From Chloroflexota bacterium (lineage in GTDB: Bacteria; Chloroflexota; Ktedonobacteria; Ktedonobacterales; Ktedonobacteraceae), in contig CADDYT010000129.1 of assembly GCA_902810755.1 (NCBI GenBank), forward strand, positions 1-18,956: DNA of 18,956 nt. The letters run 5' to 3'. Position 1 is the first letter of the stretch. Each line of letters starts with the position of its first letter. Of the stretch, positions 6,716-15,374 are shown piece after piece. The translations under genes were made by a program, and so were the position numbers. The notes beneath the pieces are model-generated. The model was not told the DNA's origin. It saw only the letters and a program-made list of their open reading frames with translations, and searched no databases.

Positions 6716-8458
6716 TCATTTCAAGCGAGGCATACCGCGCCCATAGGTCTGGGGCGGGGAGAGATTTCTGCGCACGGGCGGGTGTTTGTTGCTGCCGCGC
6801 CTGCCGGAGAGGACTTCAGCGGCGTTAGAAATCAGGTAGTCGGCGGTACGTGCAGCCAGGGCCTGGATGGTCAGGCCGGGGTTGGCCGAACCCTGGGTGG
6901 GCAGAAGGCTGCCATCACAGACGTAGAGGTTGGCGATATCGTGCGTGCAGCCGAAGCTGTCTGTGACCGACTCACGCGGGTCGTTGCCCATACGCGCGCC
7001 GCCGACGAGATGAGCGTAGCGCGGCTCCTCCACCACCTCCTCAGCCCCGGCGGCATACCAGATTTCGGTAATTTTCTGCACGCCGAACTTGATGATCTTC
7101 CTGTCGTTTTCATGCAGCGAAAAAGTCACCTTCGGGATGGGCAGGCCGTGCGTATCGCGCAACTGCTCATCCACCTCCACGCGGTTGTCGATATGCGGTA
7201 GAATCTCGCCGAGCAGGCCAACTGCCGCCCAGTGGTTATAGTCCATCATAGTGCGGCGCAGGCCCCAGCCCCAGGCGCCTTGCGCAATCATCATCTGCTT
7301 GCCGAAGGCGATGGGCAGCGGCCCGACGGTCTGGATGGAGAAGCCACGCACAAAATCGTGGGCAGGGTCGGTCTCATAGAATGCCTCGGTGAGCGCGTTG
7401 GCGGGCGGCACTTTGTACATGCGAACGAGATCCGCGAAGCGGGCCAGCACGACATTGCCGGACTGCACCATCAAATAGCGACCGACGAGGCCACTGGAAT
7501 TGGCCAGCCCGTTTTCAAAGCCAGGGCAGGCGGAGTTAAGGAGCAGGCGCGGCGTCTCGATGGCATAGCCGCAGACGATGACCACCTTTGCCTTCTGCTC
7601 CTGCTCGCGGCCCTCCGGGTCAAAATAGGTCACGCTCTCGACGAGTCCGTCTTTGCCCAGGTTGATACGCCCGACCATGCAGTGGTCGCGAATTTCGGCC
7701 CCGTGCCGGATGCCGTCCGGGACGTGGCTGACCAGCGTACTCTGCTTGGAGCCAACCTTACAGCCCTGGATACAGAAGCCGCGATAGATGCAGTGCGGGC
7801 GATCCCCATGCGCGCCGGAGGTAATCGCAACCGGCCCGCCCGCTACAACCTCAATGCCCAGTTTTGTGCAGCCGCGAATAAAGGCATCGGAGACCGCGCC
7901 GGTGGGGTGCGGGCCATACGGGTAGCCATGCGGGTCGCCCCAGGGATAGTAGGCGGGGCCGGCCACCGGCATCTCCCGTTCCAGCAGTTCATAATAAGGC
8001 TTGAGATCATCATAGGAGATCGGCCAGTCGACAGCTACGCCATCTTCGGAGTAGACACGGAAATCGGAAGGGTGAAAACGCGGGGCAAACGCGGCCCAGT
8101 GGACGGAGCCGCCGCCCACGCCCTTGCCGCTATTGTTGGCCCCCAGGGCGATGGGGTCTTCGCCGCCCGTAATGCGCAAATCGTTCCAGTAAAGTTTATG
8201 CGATCCTTTTTCATCGCTGACCCAGTCGCGTTCGGTGTCCCAGAACGGCCCGGCATCGAAGCCGATGACGGTGAAACCGGCGCGAGCAAGGCGCTGCAAC
8301 AGAACGCCGCCGCCGGAGCCGACGCCGACGATACAGAAATCGACTGCCTCACTATGGGCATAGTGCTGCATGGGAACATCGATCTTCTCGATTGGCCCCA
8401 GCATATGCTCGCCCGGCGGCGCGCCATCAAATTCTCCCAGAATTGGTTCATTCAACAT
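6716..8458 (-). CDS. GMC-family flavoprotein dehydrogenase (gluconate/sugar dehydrogenase large-subunit type)
   Basis: FAD-dependent oxidoreductase that takes electrons from a hydroxyl group of a sugar, sugar acid or alcohol. The FAD-binding GVGSGGG motif is at 45-51, KGVGGGSVHW at 112-121, and the C-terminal GMC signature (HLVGGARMG from H483, then NLYVCDGS and NPGLTIQALA with N526) supplies the expected catalytic His/Asn pair. C223, C229 and C233 (CIYRGFCIQGC) resemble the cysteine cluster that binds a 3Fe-4S cluster in FAD-dependent glucose, fructose and gluconate dehydrogenases, although spacing differs. No twin-arginine or Sec signal peptide is visible. The ATG at 8458 has GAGGGGAG upstream, 15 bases after the stop of the subunit-3 gene. 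Forms a module with the two genes before it. Substrate unknown. Confidence 0.88.
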   Translation of the reverse strand: MLNEPILGEFDGAPPGEHMLGPIEKIDVPMQHYAHSEAVDFCIVGVGSGGGVLLQRLARAGFTVIGFDAGPFWDTERDWVSDEKGSHKLYWNDLRITGGEDPIALGANNSGKGVGGGSVHWAAFAPRFHPSDFRVYSEDGVAVDWPISYDDLKPYYELLEREMPVAGPAYYPWGDPHGYPYGPHPTGAVSDAFIRGCTKLGIEVVAGGPVAITSGAHGDRPHCIYRGFCIQGCKVGSKQSTLVSHVPDGIRHGAEIRDHCMVGRINLGKDGLVESVTYFDPEGREQEQKAKVVIVCGYAIETPRLLLNSACPGFENGLANSSGLVGRYLMVQSGNVVLARFADLVRMYKVPPANALTEAFYETDPAHDFVRGFSIQTVGPLPIAFGKQMMIAQGAWGWGLRRTMMDYNHWAAVGLLGEILPHIDNRVEVDEQLRDTHGLPIPKVTFSLHENDRKIIKFGVQKITEIWYAAGAEEVVEEPRYAHLVGGARMGNDPRESVTDSFGCTHDIANLYVCDGSLLPTQGSANPGLTIQALAARTADYLISNAAEVLSGRRGSNKHPPVRRNLSPPQTYGRGMPRLK

Positions 8459-8473
8459 ATGCTCCCCTCGCTT

Positions 8474-9286
8474 TCAATGCGTTCCAGCTTGACCGGGCGG
8501 GATGTTCTTGAAGCCGCCGGGGCCGCCGAGCGGTTTATTTTCCCCGGAAAGTGATGCGGGCGGCGCGGCCCATGCATAGCGGCGCTCCTCAACCTCCCAG
8601 GGTTCCGGCCTGCCGTTTTCCAGCCGCATGTAGCCGCGAGGATAGGAAGGGCCACCGAAACCAATCTCATCCCAGGCATACGGGTGAGCATAGTATGCCT
8701 CGATCACGTCACCCAGTATCTGCGTCCAGTAGCGATTGATGGGCAATACCTGCCAGACCTCCTGGCCCGCCGGGGGGCTGGCATCGTGCAGCGTTTGCAA
8801 CACCTGATCTTTCTGCAACGGCTCTAAATCGATGAAAGATCGACCGAAAAGGTGTTGAGCAATGGCTTCGATGCCGATGAAGCCCAGACGGTAGACCTCG
8901 CGCAAGGGCGGCGTATCCGCATACTGGTAGCCATCAATGCGATTCTCGTAGAGCTTCTCATCGACGTAGTTGACGATGGGGATTTTATGCGCTTCGTCTC
9001 GGTCATCCTGTGGCAGCAGGCGGCCGGTGATGGCCTGCATCAACCGGCATTGTTCAGGTGTGAAAAAGCGGATGGGCGGCACATTATGTACGCGATCCAG
9101 CACGACTTTGCGTGTGGCCTCATCCCAGAAAGCTTGCTGGCCCAGTGTGTGATAGCCAGGATAGTAGCCGGGCTGGGCGCAGGGATGGATCGGCTTGCCC
9201 GTCTGCGGATCGATGGGCAGCAGCGTTTCATTTACGGGTGGTTGCGCTTCCTGCGTTTCTGCCCGTCTGTTATGCCGAATTTTCAT
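8474..9286 (-). CDS. Gluconate 2-dehydrogenase subunit 3-like protein
   Basis: 270 residues, matching the small-subunit family of membrane-bound gluconate/sugar dehydrogenases by RFFTPEQCRLMQAITGRLLP (about 79-98) followed by a helical region with VNYVDEKLYENRI. The subunit carries no cofactor; in known complexes it helps assembly or export of the flavoprotein. The start is set at ATG 9286 because GGGAG sits upstream and its ATGA overlaps the stop of the preceding membrane gene; a longer in-frame extension to 9568 only reads antiparallel codons of that gene. Unlike the well-known proteobacterial subunit there is no twin-arginine signal, and a proline-rich tail follows about residue 230. Immediately followed by the GMC gene, as in gluconate dehydrogenase operons. 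Confidence 0.85.
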   Translation of the reverse strand: MKIRHNRRAETQEAQPPVNETLLPIDPQTGKPIHPCAQPGYYPGYHTLGQQAFWDEATRKVVLDRVHNVPPIRFFTPEQCRLMQAITGRLLPQDDRDEAHKIPIVNYVDEKLYENRIDGYQYADTPPLREVYRLGFIGIEAIAQHLFGRSFIDLEPLQKDQVLQTLHDASPPAGQEVWQVLPINRYWTQILGDVIEAYYAHPYAWDEIGFGGPSYPRGYMRLENGRPEPWEVEERRYAWAAPPASLSGENKPLGGPGGFKNIPPGQAGTH

Positions 9287-10344
9287 TGCTTCTCCCTTCT
9301 GAGCAAACCGGCAAGCACGCCCATGAAGCCGGTGGCGGCGAAGAGCAGGGGAGCAAAAGCGGGCGGGCCATAGAGGATATTGTAGAGCGGCAATTTCAGG
9401 CCACCGGGGCGGCGCACCACGCCGCGTATATGATAGAAGAAACCCAGCCCACCGACAATGACCGCCGCCAGCGATGAGAGCGGCAGCAGCGTGCGAGCGA
9501 TGGCGCGGCTCCAGAGGGTGCCAATGCCGGCCAGCATCACGATGGGTGTGAGGATGATGGGCGTCCACTCCATTTTATAAGCGAAGTTATTTTTGTAGTG
9601 GGAATAGAGCGACTCTGCCCCACTTAAAAACGCGGAGAGCGCAGTGGCGAGGCCCATCAGGCGCTGGAAACGCCCCTCGCGGATATCCTGTTCGAGAACG
9701 AAGCCCTCCTCTGAGATGCGCGGCGGCAGCAGGTTCATCCAGGCCGGTCTGCTCAGTGTCCTGTAACGGCCTGACTGGCCGACGGGCAGCAGATCATCTT
9801 CGCGGCGCAGGAGCGAGGCGATCAGACCAAGATAGCCGCCGATGCCGAGCAGGAGCGGGGCGAAGAGTGGCGGCCCCATGACGATATTGAAGACGGGAAT
9901 GCGCCAGCCGCCGGGCTTACGGGCAATGCCGCGAATATGAAAAATAAAGCCGACGATGCCATCCAGCAGCATGGTAAGCGAGGCAAGGGGTAGAAAGATG
10001 CGTGCCGCCCGCCTTCTGAAGACCGCCCAGATGCTCACCAACAACAACAGAGGGCTGATGACGACCGGGCTATACATGATGCGCATACTATAGCTGCCCG
10101 TGTAATGCTCGGTTGTGACCTCCCAGCCCGTCAGCAGAGCGGCGAAGGCGGTGACGAGGGCCAGCCCCTTCTGAAAACGGCCCTCGCGGATGTGCTGCTC
10201 CACAATCTCCGCATCATGGGTAAGAGCGTGAGGTAGCGCCTTTGAGAGGACTTCCAGCGGGCGATGAGCATTGCCGGTTATGGACTGTACGGCAAGATTG
10301 CTGCCTGTGTCACTGCGTTTTCGTGCAGGCGATATGATAGCCAT
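9283..10344 (-). CDS. 8-TM membrane protein made of two tandem homologous halves
   Basis: 353-residue protein I do not recognise as a named family. Residues about 49-182 and 218-351 are copies of each other that align without a gap at an offset of 169, at roughly 40-50% identity by eye. Each begins EQxIREGRFQ, has about four hydrophobic helices, and ends GPPxFAPLL...LLRRE. Each keeps two histidines at the same places (H80/H249 and H136/H305, the latter in HIRG followed by RxPGG). The linker (about 183-217) is polar. It overlaps the subunit-3 gene by four bases (ATGA). Position and conserved His suggest a membrane anchor or electron acceptor for the GMC dehydrogenase, replacing the usual cytochrome c subunit; haem or quinone binding is inference only. 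Confidence 0.8.
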   Translation of the reverse strand: MAIISPARKRSDTGSNLAVQSITGNAHRPLEVLSKALPHALTHDAEIVEQHIREGRFQKGLALVTAFAALLTGWEVTTEHYTGSYSMRIMYSPVVISPLLLLVSIWAVFRRRAARIFLPLASLTMLLDGIVGFIFHIRGIARKPGGWRIPVFNIVMGPPLFAPLLLGIGGYLGLIASLLRREDDLLPVGQSGRYRTLSRPAWMNLLPPRISEEGFVLEQDIREGRFQRLMGLATALSAFLSGAESLYSHYKNNFAYKMEWTPIILTPIVMLAGIGTLWSRAIARTLLPLSSLAAVIVGGLGFFYHIRGVVRRPGGLKLPLYNILYGPPAFAPLLFAATGFMGVLAGLLRREKQ

Positions 10345-10372
10345 AGGACAAACCTCATGATTTCATTGCCGC

Positions 10373-11491
10373 TTAGATCGGCACCTGGTAGGGCGCGGCG
10401 TCAGCACGTTTGAACTCAAGGCCCATGCCGGGGCGCGAGAGATCAGGGGAGAGAACGCCATCGACAGGGGTGGCCGCGCCATCGAAAAACAGGCGTTCGA
10501 TGCGGGCGTGATCGTAAAAGTATTCGAGATTGCGATACGAATTGATGGAGCAGCAGGGATGCAGATGCAGCGAAGGGGCGGTATGCGCGGAAAGGAGCAG
10601 AGAGCGTGACTCGACGAGGGCATCGGTGCGCATGAACAGCGTGATACCGGCGCAGCGCGTGGCATCGGCCTGCAGGACATCCACTGCCTCGGCTTCCAGC
10701 ATGCGGCGGAAGTACCAGAGGTCGTAGCCGTATTCGCCCGCCGCGATATCCATGCCGCCCGGCCCCTGATCGCGCAGCAGGTGCAGGCCGACCAGATCAT
10801 CGGCGGAGACCGGTTCCTCGAACCAGGTGACGCCCAGTTCGGCGAAGGCTTCAGCGAAACCGAGGGCCTGTTTGCGCTGGTAGGCCCCGTTGGCATCGAC
10901 AAACAGTTCGACATCGGGGCCGATAGCCTCGCGTGCAGCAGCAACGCGCGCGATATCGTGGTCGGGGTCGCGGCCAATCTTCATCTTGACGGCCTTAAAG
11001 CCCTCGGCAGCCCAGCTTCCAAGTTGCTCCTGAAGCTGGGGAATGGAATAGGACGTGAAGCCGCCGCTACCATAGGCGATGGCCCCCCCGCGCTTCTGTC
11101 CCAGCAGGGTGACGAGCGGCAGATCGAGCAGGCGAGCCTTCAAATCCCACAGCGCGTTATCAACGGCAGCAATGGCCATCGAGCAGATACCGGGACGGCC
11201 CAGATTGCGGATGGCCTCAACCATTCTAAACCACGTCCCCGGTATCGATAGGGCATCACTGCCCACGACGATAGCGGCCAGCAGTTCATTTATCAGCTTT
11301 GCGGTGGCAACGTCGGCATAGGTATAGCCGAGGCCGCGTTTACCCCCGCCGCTCGCCTCGACCAGCACCATCGTGGTACTGTCCCATGCCAGCGTGCCGT
11401 CTGATTCAGGGGTCGCCGTCGGCACGGTGTAGGCAGAGACATCAAGTTGCTCGACCGGCACCCCGGCCTCGCCAAAACGTGTAGCCGCCAT
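10373..11491 (-). CDS. Enolase superfamily enzyme, mandelate racemase/sugar-acid dehydratase type
   Basis: 372 residues. Enolase superfamily enzymes remove a proton next to a carboxylate, held by Mg2+. The mandelate racemase subgroup marks are present: KMK at 169-171 (KxK base), metal ligands D199 (FVDAN), E225 (WFEEP) and E253 (AAGEYG), and the second base H303 (SAHTAPS) with D276 (LQADATR). An N-terminal capping domain occupies about 1-125. This subgroup includes dehydratases of gluconate, galactonate and similar acids, and racemases. The start is ATG 11491, 19 bases after the TPP enzyme stop; the frame continues upstream only as antisense of that gene. AGGAG is very close to the ATG. In context a sugar-acid dehydratase is favoured, but specificity cannot be read. 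Confidence 0.88.
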   Translation of the reverse strand: MAATRFGEAGVPVEQLDVSAYTVPTATPESDGTLAWDSTTMVLVEASGGGKRGLGYTYADVATAKLINELLAAIVVGSDALSIPGTWFRMVEAIRNLGRPGICSMAIAAVDNALWDLKARLLDLPLVTLLGQKRGGAIAYGSGGFTSYSIPQLQEQLGSWAAEGFKAVKMKIGRDPDHDIARVAAAREAIGPDVELFVDANGAYQRKQALGFAEAFAELGVTWFEEPVSADDLVGLHLLRDQGPGGMDIAAGEYGYDLWYFRRMLEAEAVDVLQADATRCAGITLFMRTDALVESRSLLLSAHTAPSLHLHPCCSINSYRNLEYFYDHARIERLFFDGAATPVDGVLSPDLSRPGMGLEFKRADAAPYQVPI

Positions 11492-11510
11492 CTCTCCTGC
11501 GCCCTCTTTC

Positions 11511-13322
11511 CTATCGCTTGATACCCAGACGCGGCAAGACCTCTGCCGCCAGACCTTTGATCGACTCGATGATGATGCCGCGCTCGTCCGGGTCGCCCTT
11601 GAGCAGAGCTTCGCTGAAGTGCTTCGCCTCCTCAAAGGAGATATGCGGCGGCAGCGGCGGCACGTTGGGGTCGGTGTAGGCTTCAAAGACAACGGGGCGG
11701 TCGGAGGCAAAGGCGGCCTCCCAGGCGCTGCTCAGTTCCTCCGGCTTGCTGACGCGAATGCCCTTGAGGCCAATCGAGTCGGCAAAGCGGGCATAGGGAA
11801 AATCGGGAAGGTCTTGCGAAGCTTTGAATCTGGGGTCGCCGCTTTCGATCCGCAGTTCCCACGTCACCTGATTCAAGTCCTGATTGTCAAGAACCTGCAC
11901 AATGAGCAACGGGTTGCTCCAACGCTGCCAGTATTTGGCAATAGTAATCAGGCCGTTGAGACCATTCATCTGCATCGCGCCGTCGCCGACCATCGCCACG
12001 ACGGGGCGGTCGGGGTGGGCGAACTTGGCGGCAGTGGCGTAGGGGACGCCGCAGCCCATCGTCGCCAGGTTGCCGGAGAGCGAGGCCAGCATGTTGCCGC
12101 GAATCTGCACCTGCCGGGCATACCAGTCAGCCGAGGTGCCTGAGTCAGAAGTGAGAATGCAGTTATCCGGCAGATGCCTGTTCAGTTCGTAGAAGACGCG
12201 CTGAGGGTTGATAGGGTTGGCGCTCTCCATTGCCCGCTCATCGACCACCTTCCACCATTCTCTGATGCCCGCCTCAATCTTCTCGCGCCAGGAACGGTCA
12301 GTTTTGCGCTTGAGATAGGGGATAAGCGCCCGCAGCGTCTCGGCGCTGTCGCCCTGCAGCGGTATCTCCATCGGGTAGCGCAGGCTGAGCCGCCGCCCGC
12401 TGATGTCGATCTGTACGCCGCGCGCCTGCCCCTCTTTCGGCAAGAACTCGGAGTAGGGGAAGTTGGATCCGACCATGAGCAGGGTATCGCAACCCATCAT
12501 CATATCCCAGCTTGGCTTTGTGCCGAGCAGGCCAATGGAGCCGGTGACAAAGGGCAACGTATCGGGCAGGGCCGCTTTGCCGAGCAGGGCCTTCGCCACG
12601 CCCGCGCCGAGCAAATCAGCTACCTCGGTCACTTCTTTCGAAGCGTGCATGGCCCCCGCCCCGATCAATATGGCAACGCGCTTGCCCTCGTTGAGGATGT
12701 CCGCGGCCTGGCGCAGGTCTTTTTCCTGCGGCACTACACGCGGCACTTTGTAGACAAGGCTGGTATGTACAGTGTTGGGCGCGTGCGGCGGTGTGGGGAT
12801 GGCCGCCATCTCCTGTATGTCTTTCGGCACGATCACACAGGTCACGGTACGTTCCGCCAGGGCAATGCGAAAGGCGCGGTCGATCAACTGGCGCGCCTGC
12901 ACGGGCGTATCCATCTGGTAGACATAAGCACAGACATCGTTAAAGAGGCGCGCCAGATTCACTTCCTGCTGGAACTCGCCGCCGAGGGCAGAGCGCGCCG
13001 CCTGTCCCACGATGGCTACAACCGGCTGGTGATCCATTTTCGCGTCATAGAGGCCGTTCAAGAGATGAATCGCGCCCGGCCCTGCCGTCGCCATGCAGAC
13101 CCCCACACCTGCTCCGCCAGCCTCATCACTAAATTTTGCATGCGCGCAGGCCATGAAAGCCGCCAGTTCCTCGTGGCGCACCTGGATAAACTGCGGGTTA
13201 TCGTTGGCGCGCTCAAAAGCTCCCAGAATACCATTAATGCCATCGCCAGGATAGGCAAACACCTGCCTGACGCCCCACTCGCGTAAGCGCCGCAAGATAA
13301 AATCGCTTACCTTCTCTCCCAT
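11511..13322 (-). CDS. TPP-dependent enzyme, acetolactate synthase/pyruvate oxidase family
   Basis: 603 residues with three domains: TPP-PYR (about 1-175) with the cofactor-activating Glu in RHEE (about E51), a central nucleotide-fold domain (about 195-335), and TPP-PP (about 375-560) with the Mg-TPP motif GDG at 446-448 and N480-Q481. Family members act on pyruvate or other 2-oxoacids (acetolactate synthase, pyruvate oxidase, glyoxylate carboligase and others). The stretch between GDG and N480 is several residues longer than usual (WQRWSN). The start at ATG 13322 has GGGAG upstream; the in-frame extension to 13442 lacks a good ribosome site. First gene of the minus-strand operon and divergent from ilvD. 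Could form acetolactate for IlvD's pathway or handle the 2-oxo acid from the dehydratase. Confidence 0.83.
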   Translation of the reverse strand: MGEKVSDFILRRLREWGVRQVFAYPGDGINGILGAFERANDNPQFIQVRHEELAAFMACAHAKFSDEAGGAGVGVCMATAGPGAIHLLNGLYDAKMDHQPVVAIVGQAARSALGGEFQQEVNLARLFNDVCAYVYQMDTPVQARQLIDRAFRIALAERTVTCVIVPKDIQEMAAIPTPPHAPNTVHTSLVYKVPRVVPQEKDLRQAADILNEGKRVAILIGAGAMHASKEVTEVADLLGAGVAKALLGKAALPDTLPFVTGSIGLLGTKPSWDMMMGCDTLLMVGSNFPYSEFLPKEGQARGVQIDISGRRLSLRYPMEIPLQGDSAETLRALIPYLKRKTDRSWREKIEAGIREWWKVVDERAMESANPINPQRVFYELNRHLPDNCILTSDSGTSADWYARQVQIRGNMLASLSGNLATMGCGVPYATAAKFAHPDRPVVAMVGDGAMQMNGLNGLITIAKYWQRWSNPLLIVQVLDNQDLNQVTWELRIESGDPRFKASQDLPDFPYARFADSIGLKGIRVSKPEELSSAWEAAFASDRPVVFEAYTDPNVPPLPPHISFEEAKHFSEALLKGDPDERGIIIESIKGLAAEVLPRLGIKR

Positions 13323-13624
13323 TGACTCCCTGACCTTTCTCTCAATACAACTCGCAGGCCCGATAATAAAATGTAAGAACCAGAACCGGGAATGAGTGAG
13401 TTCCCAACTCCCCTGCCGATATTGTTTGTTCAAGTTCATCATCGGCGCTGCGCTCGATCAATCGGCGCCTACAGGCTAATGCCCTGCAACGATTCCTCAT
13501 TTCAGGCACGTCATCACACCGGAAATGGATACTCTGCTGTCCTGTACTGCGCACAGAGACAACCGAAAATATGCTACACTTTTCCTGTAGACTGTTATTT
13601 TCTCGTTACCAGGGGAGGATATTG
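13323..13624. promoter_or_regulatory. Divergent promoter region, TPP-enzyme operon and ilvD
   Basis: About 300 bases with no credible gene between divergent starts. For ilvD there is an extended -10, TGCTACACT (13572-13580), with a poor -35, then a short leader to GGGGAGG. For the minus operon the best -10 is a TATTAT on the minus strand at about 13364-13369, again with a weak -35. Weak core promoters fit activator or repressor control of both units. Confidence 0.45.
13388..13405. promoter_or_regulatory. Inverted repeat, possible operator
   Basis: GGGAA (13388-13392), 8-base spacer, TTCCC (13401-13405). It lies about 20 bases upstream of the candidate minus-strand -10. GGAA/TTCC half-sites resemble those known for some IclR-family regulators; assignment to the IclR gene at 15375-16196 is inference. 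Confidence 0.35.
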
Positions 13625-15313
13625 ATGACATTTGATCCGAGGCATAAGAGTCATGTAATTCTGGACGGGCGCGAGCGGGCGGGGGCGCGCGCGATGCTCA
13701 AGGCCATTGGTTTTACGGATGATGACCTGTCGCGACCCATTATCGGCGTTGCCAATACGTGGATTGAGACGATGCCATGCAATTATCGCCTGCGACACCT
13801 GGCGGCGAAGGTCAAGGAGGGCATCCGTGCTGCAGGCGGCACGCCGATGGAGTTTAATACGATTGCCATCAGCGACGGCGTGACGATGGGAACGGAGGGC
13901 ATGAAGGCCTCGCTGATCAGCCGCGAGGTGATTGCCGATTCGATTGAACTGGTGGGGCGCGGGCAAATGTTTGACGCGATGGTGGCGCTGGTGGCCTGCG
14001 ATAAGACGATACCGGGCGCGGCAATGGCGCTGGTGCGGCTCAATGTCCCCGCCATTTTGCTCTACGGCGGCTCGATCATGCCGGGCCGCTTCCGGGGCCG
14101 CGACGTGACGGTCGCCGATGTCTATGAGGCCATCGGGGCCAACGCGGCGGGCAAGATGAGCGATGCCGACCTGCGCGAGCTGGAAAATGTGGCCTGCCCC
14201 GGCGCCGGGGCCTGCGGCGGCCAGTTCACGGCCAATACGATGGCGATGGCAATGGAGTTCCTCGGCCTCTCACCCACAGGCAGCGCCAGCATCCCGGCGG
14301 TTGACCCGCGCAAGGACGATGTTGGCACGCGCAGCGGTATGCTCATCATGGACCTGTTGCGGCGCGGCCTGACCCCACACGATATCCTGACGCGGCAAGC
14401 CTTTGAGAATGCCATCGCGGGTGTCGCGGCGTCCGGCGGCTCGACCAATGCCGTACTGCACCTGCTGGCGTTGGCCCGCGAAGCTGGCATTCCCCTGACC
14501 ATCGACGATTTCGATGTCATCAGCAGACGCACACCCATGCTGGCCGATCTCAAGCCGGGTGGTCGCTATATGGCCGTCGATCTTGACCGCGCGGGCGGCG
14601 TGCCGCTGCTCATCAAGCGGCTCATTGAGGGCGGCTATGTCGACGGCAGCCAGTTGACGCCGAGCGGGAAGACGCTGGCGGAAGAGACGAGCAACGCGGT
14701 GGAGACACCAGGGCAGGATGTGGTGCGCCCGCTCACAGAGCCGCTCAAACCAAACGGGGGACTGGTGATTCTCAAGGGCAATATCGCGCCGGAAGGCTGC
14801 GTGGTCAAAATAGCAGGCCATGAGCGGCTCTATCATCGCGGACCGGCGCGCGTCTTCGACTGTGAGGAGGACGCGATGCGGGCAGTGACGGGGCAAAAGA
14901 TTCAGCCGGGCGATGTGGTGGTCATTCGCTACGAGGGGCCGCGCGGCGGTCCCGGCATGCGCGAGATGCTGGGCGTGACAGGGGCCATCGTGGGCGAAGG
15001 GCTGGGGGAGTCGGTGGCCCTGCTCACCGATGGCCGTTTCAGCGGCGCCACGCACGGCCTGATGGTCGGCCATGTCGCGCCGGAAGCGGCGGTAGGCGGG
15101 CCAATCGCAGCTCTGCACGACGGCGATATGGTCGTTTTCGACATCGAACAACGTAGCCTCAACGTGGAGCTTTCGCCTGAAGAGATCACCGCGCGCCTCG
15201 CCAACTGGAAAGAGCCAGCCCCGCACTATAGCGGCGGCGTCTTCGCCAAATACCGCGCGCTCGTCTCCTCCGCCTCTGAAGGGGCAATCACACAGCCAGA
15301 ACAGAGAAAGTGA
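13625..15313 (+). CDS. ilvD: Dihydroxy-acid dehydratase (IlvD/Edd family)
   Basis: 562 residues, the usual length. Fe-S/Mg-dependent dehydratase that in valine and isoleucine synthesis turns 2,3-dihydroxy-3-methyl acids into 2-oxo acids. Cys ligands for a [2Fe-2S] cluster are C52 (MPCN), C125 (ACDK) and C197 (GACGG); three such Cys are typical of the 2Fe-2S class. AISDG (81-85) and CDK (125-127) carry Mg-ligand residues, and GRFSGATHG is present near the C-terminus. The start is ATG 13625 with GGGGAGG upstream; an in-frame ATG at 13572 lies in the presumed promoter. IlvD-like enzymes also include xylonate and other aldonate dehydratases, and here the gene faces a sugar-acid-type operon and an IclR regulator rather than other ilv genes, so an aldonate role is a serious alternative. 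Confidence 0.88.
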   Translation: MTFDPRHKSHVILDGRERAGARAMLKAIGFTDDDLSRPIIGVANTWIETMPCNYRLRHLAAKVKEGIRAAGGTPMEFNTIAISDGVTMGTEGMKASLISREVIADSIELVGRGQMFDAMVALVACDKTIPGAAMALVRLNVPAILLYGGSIMPGRFRGRDVTVADVYEAIGANAAGKMSDADLRELENVACPGAGACGGQFTANTMAMAMEFLGLSPTGSASIPAVDPRKDDVGTRSGMLIMDLLRRGLTPHDILTRQAFENAIAGVAASGGSTNAVLHLLALAREAGIPLTIDDFDVISRRTPMLADLKPGGRYMAVDLDRAGGVPLLIKRLIEGGYVDGSQLTPSGKTLAEETSNAVETPGQDVVRPLTEPLKPNGGLVILKGNIAPEGCVVKIAGHERLYHRGPARVFDCEEDAMRAVTGQKIQPGDVVVIRYEGPRGGPGMREMLGVTGAIVGEGLGESVALLTDGRFSGATHGLMVGHVAPEAAVGGPIAALHDGDMVVFDIEQRSLNVELSPEEITARLANWKEPAPHYSGGVFAKYRALVSSASEGAITQPEQRK

Positions 15314-15317
15314 AGGT

Positions 15318-15361
15318 GGAAAGTGAAAGCGTACAGCCAGTGAGCGGCGCTTTCCCTTTCC
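15318..15361. terminator. Hairpin between convergent ilvD and IclR genes
   Basis: GGAAAGTGAAAGCG (15318-15331) pairs with CGCTTTCCCTTTCC (15348-15361) at 13 of 14 positions across a 16-base loop, and pairing continues imperfectly outward. It fills the 61 bases between two convergent stops, so a bidirectional terminator is likely. No clear T-run. Confidence 0.5.
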
Positions 15362-15374
15362 CATCTCACTTCCT

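Noticed and set aside
7232..8554. Plus-strand open frame of 440 codons opposite the GMC gene
   Set aside because: Antisense of a strongly supported GMC flavoprotein; no motif or ribosome site of its own.
8474..9568. Longer 364-residue form of the subunit-3 protein starting at 9568
   Set aside because: The first 94 residues are coded inside the membrane-protein gene on the same strand in another frame, look random, and the ATG at 9286 has a ribosome site and the ATGA junction.
10373..11710. Longer 445-residue form of the enolase-superfamily protein
   Set aside because: The first 73 residues overlap the end of the TPP enzyme gene and are Ser/Arg-rich out-of-frame translation; family length and motif positions fit the start at 11491.
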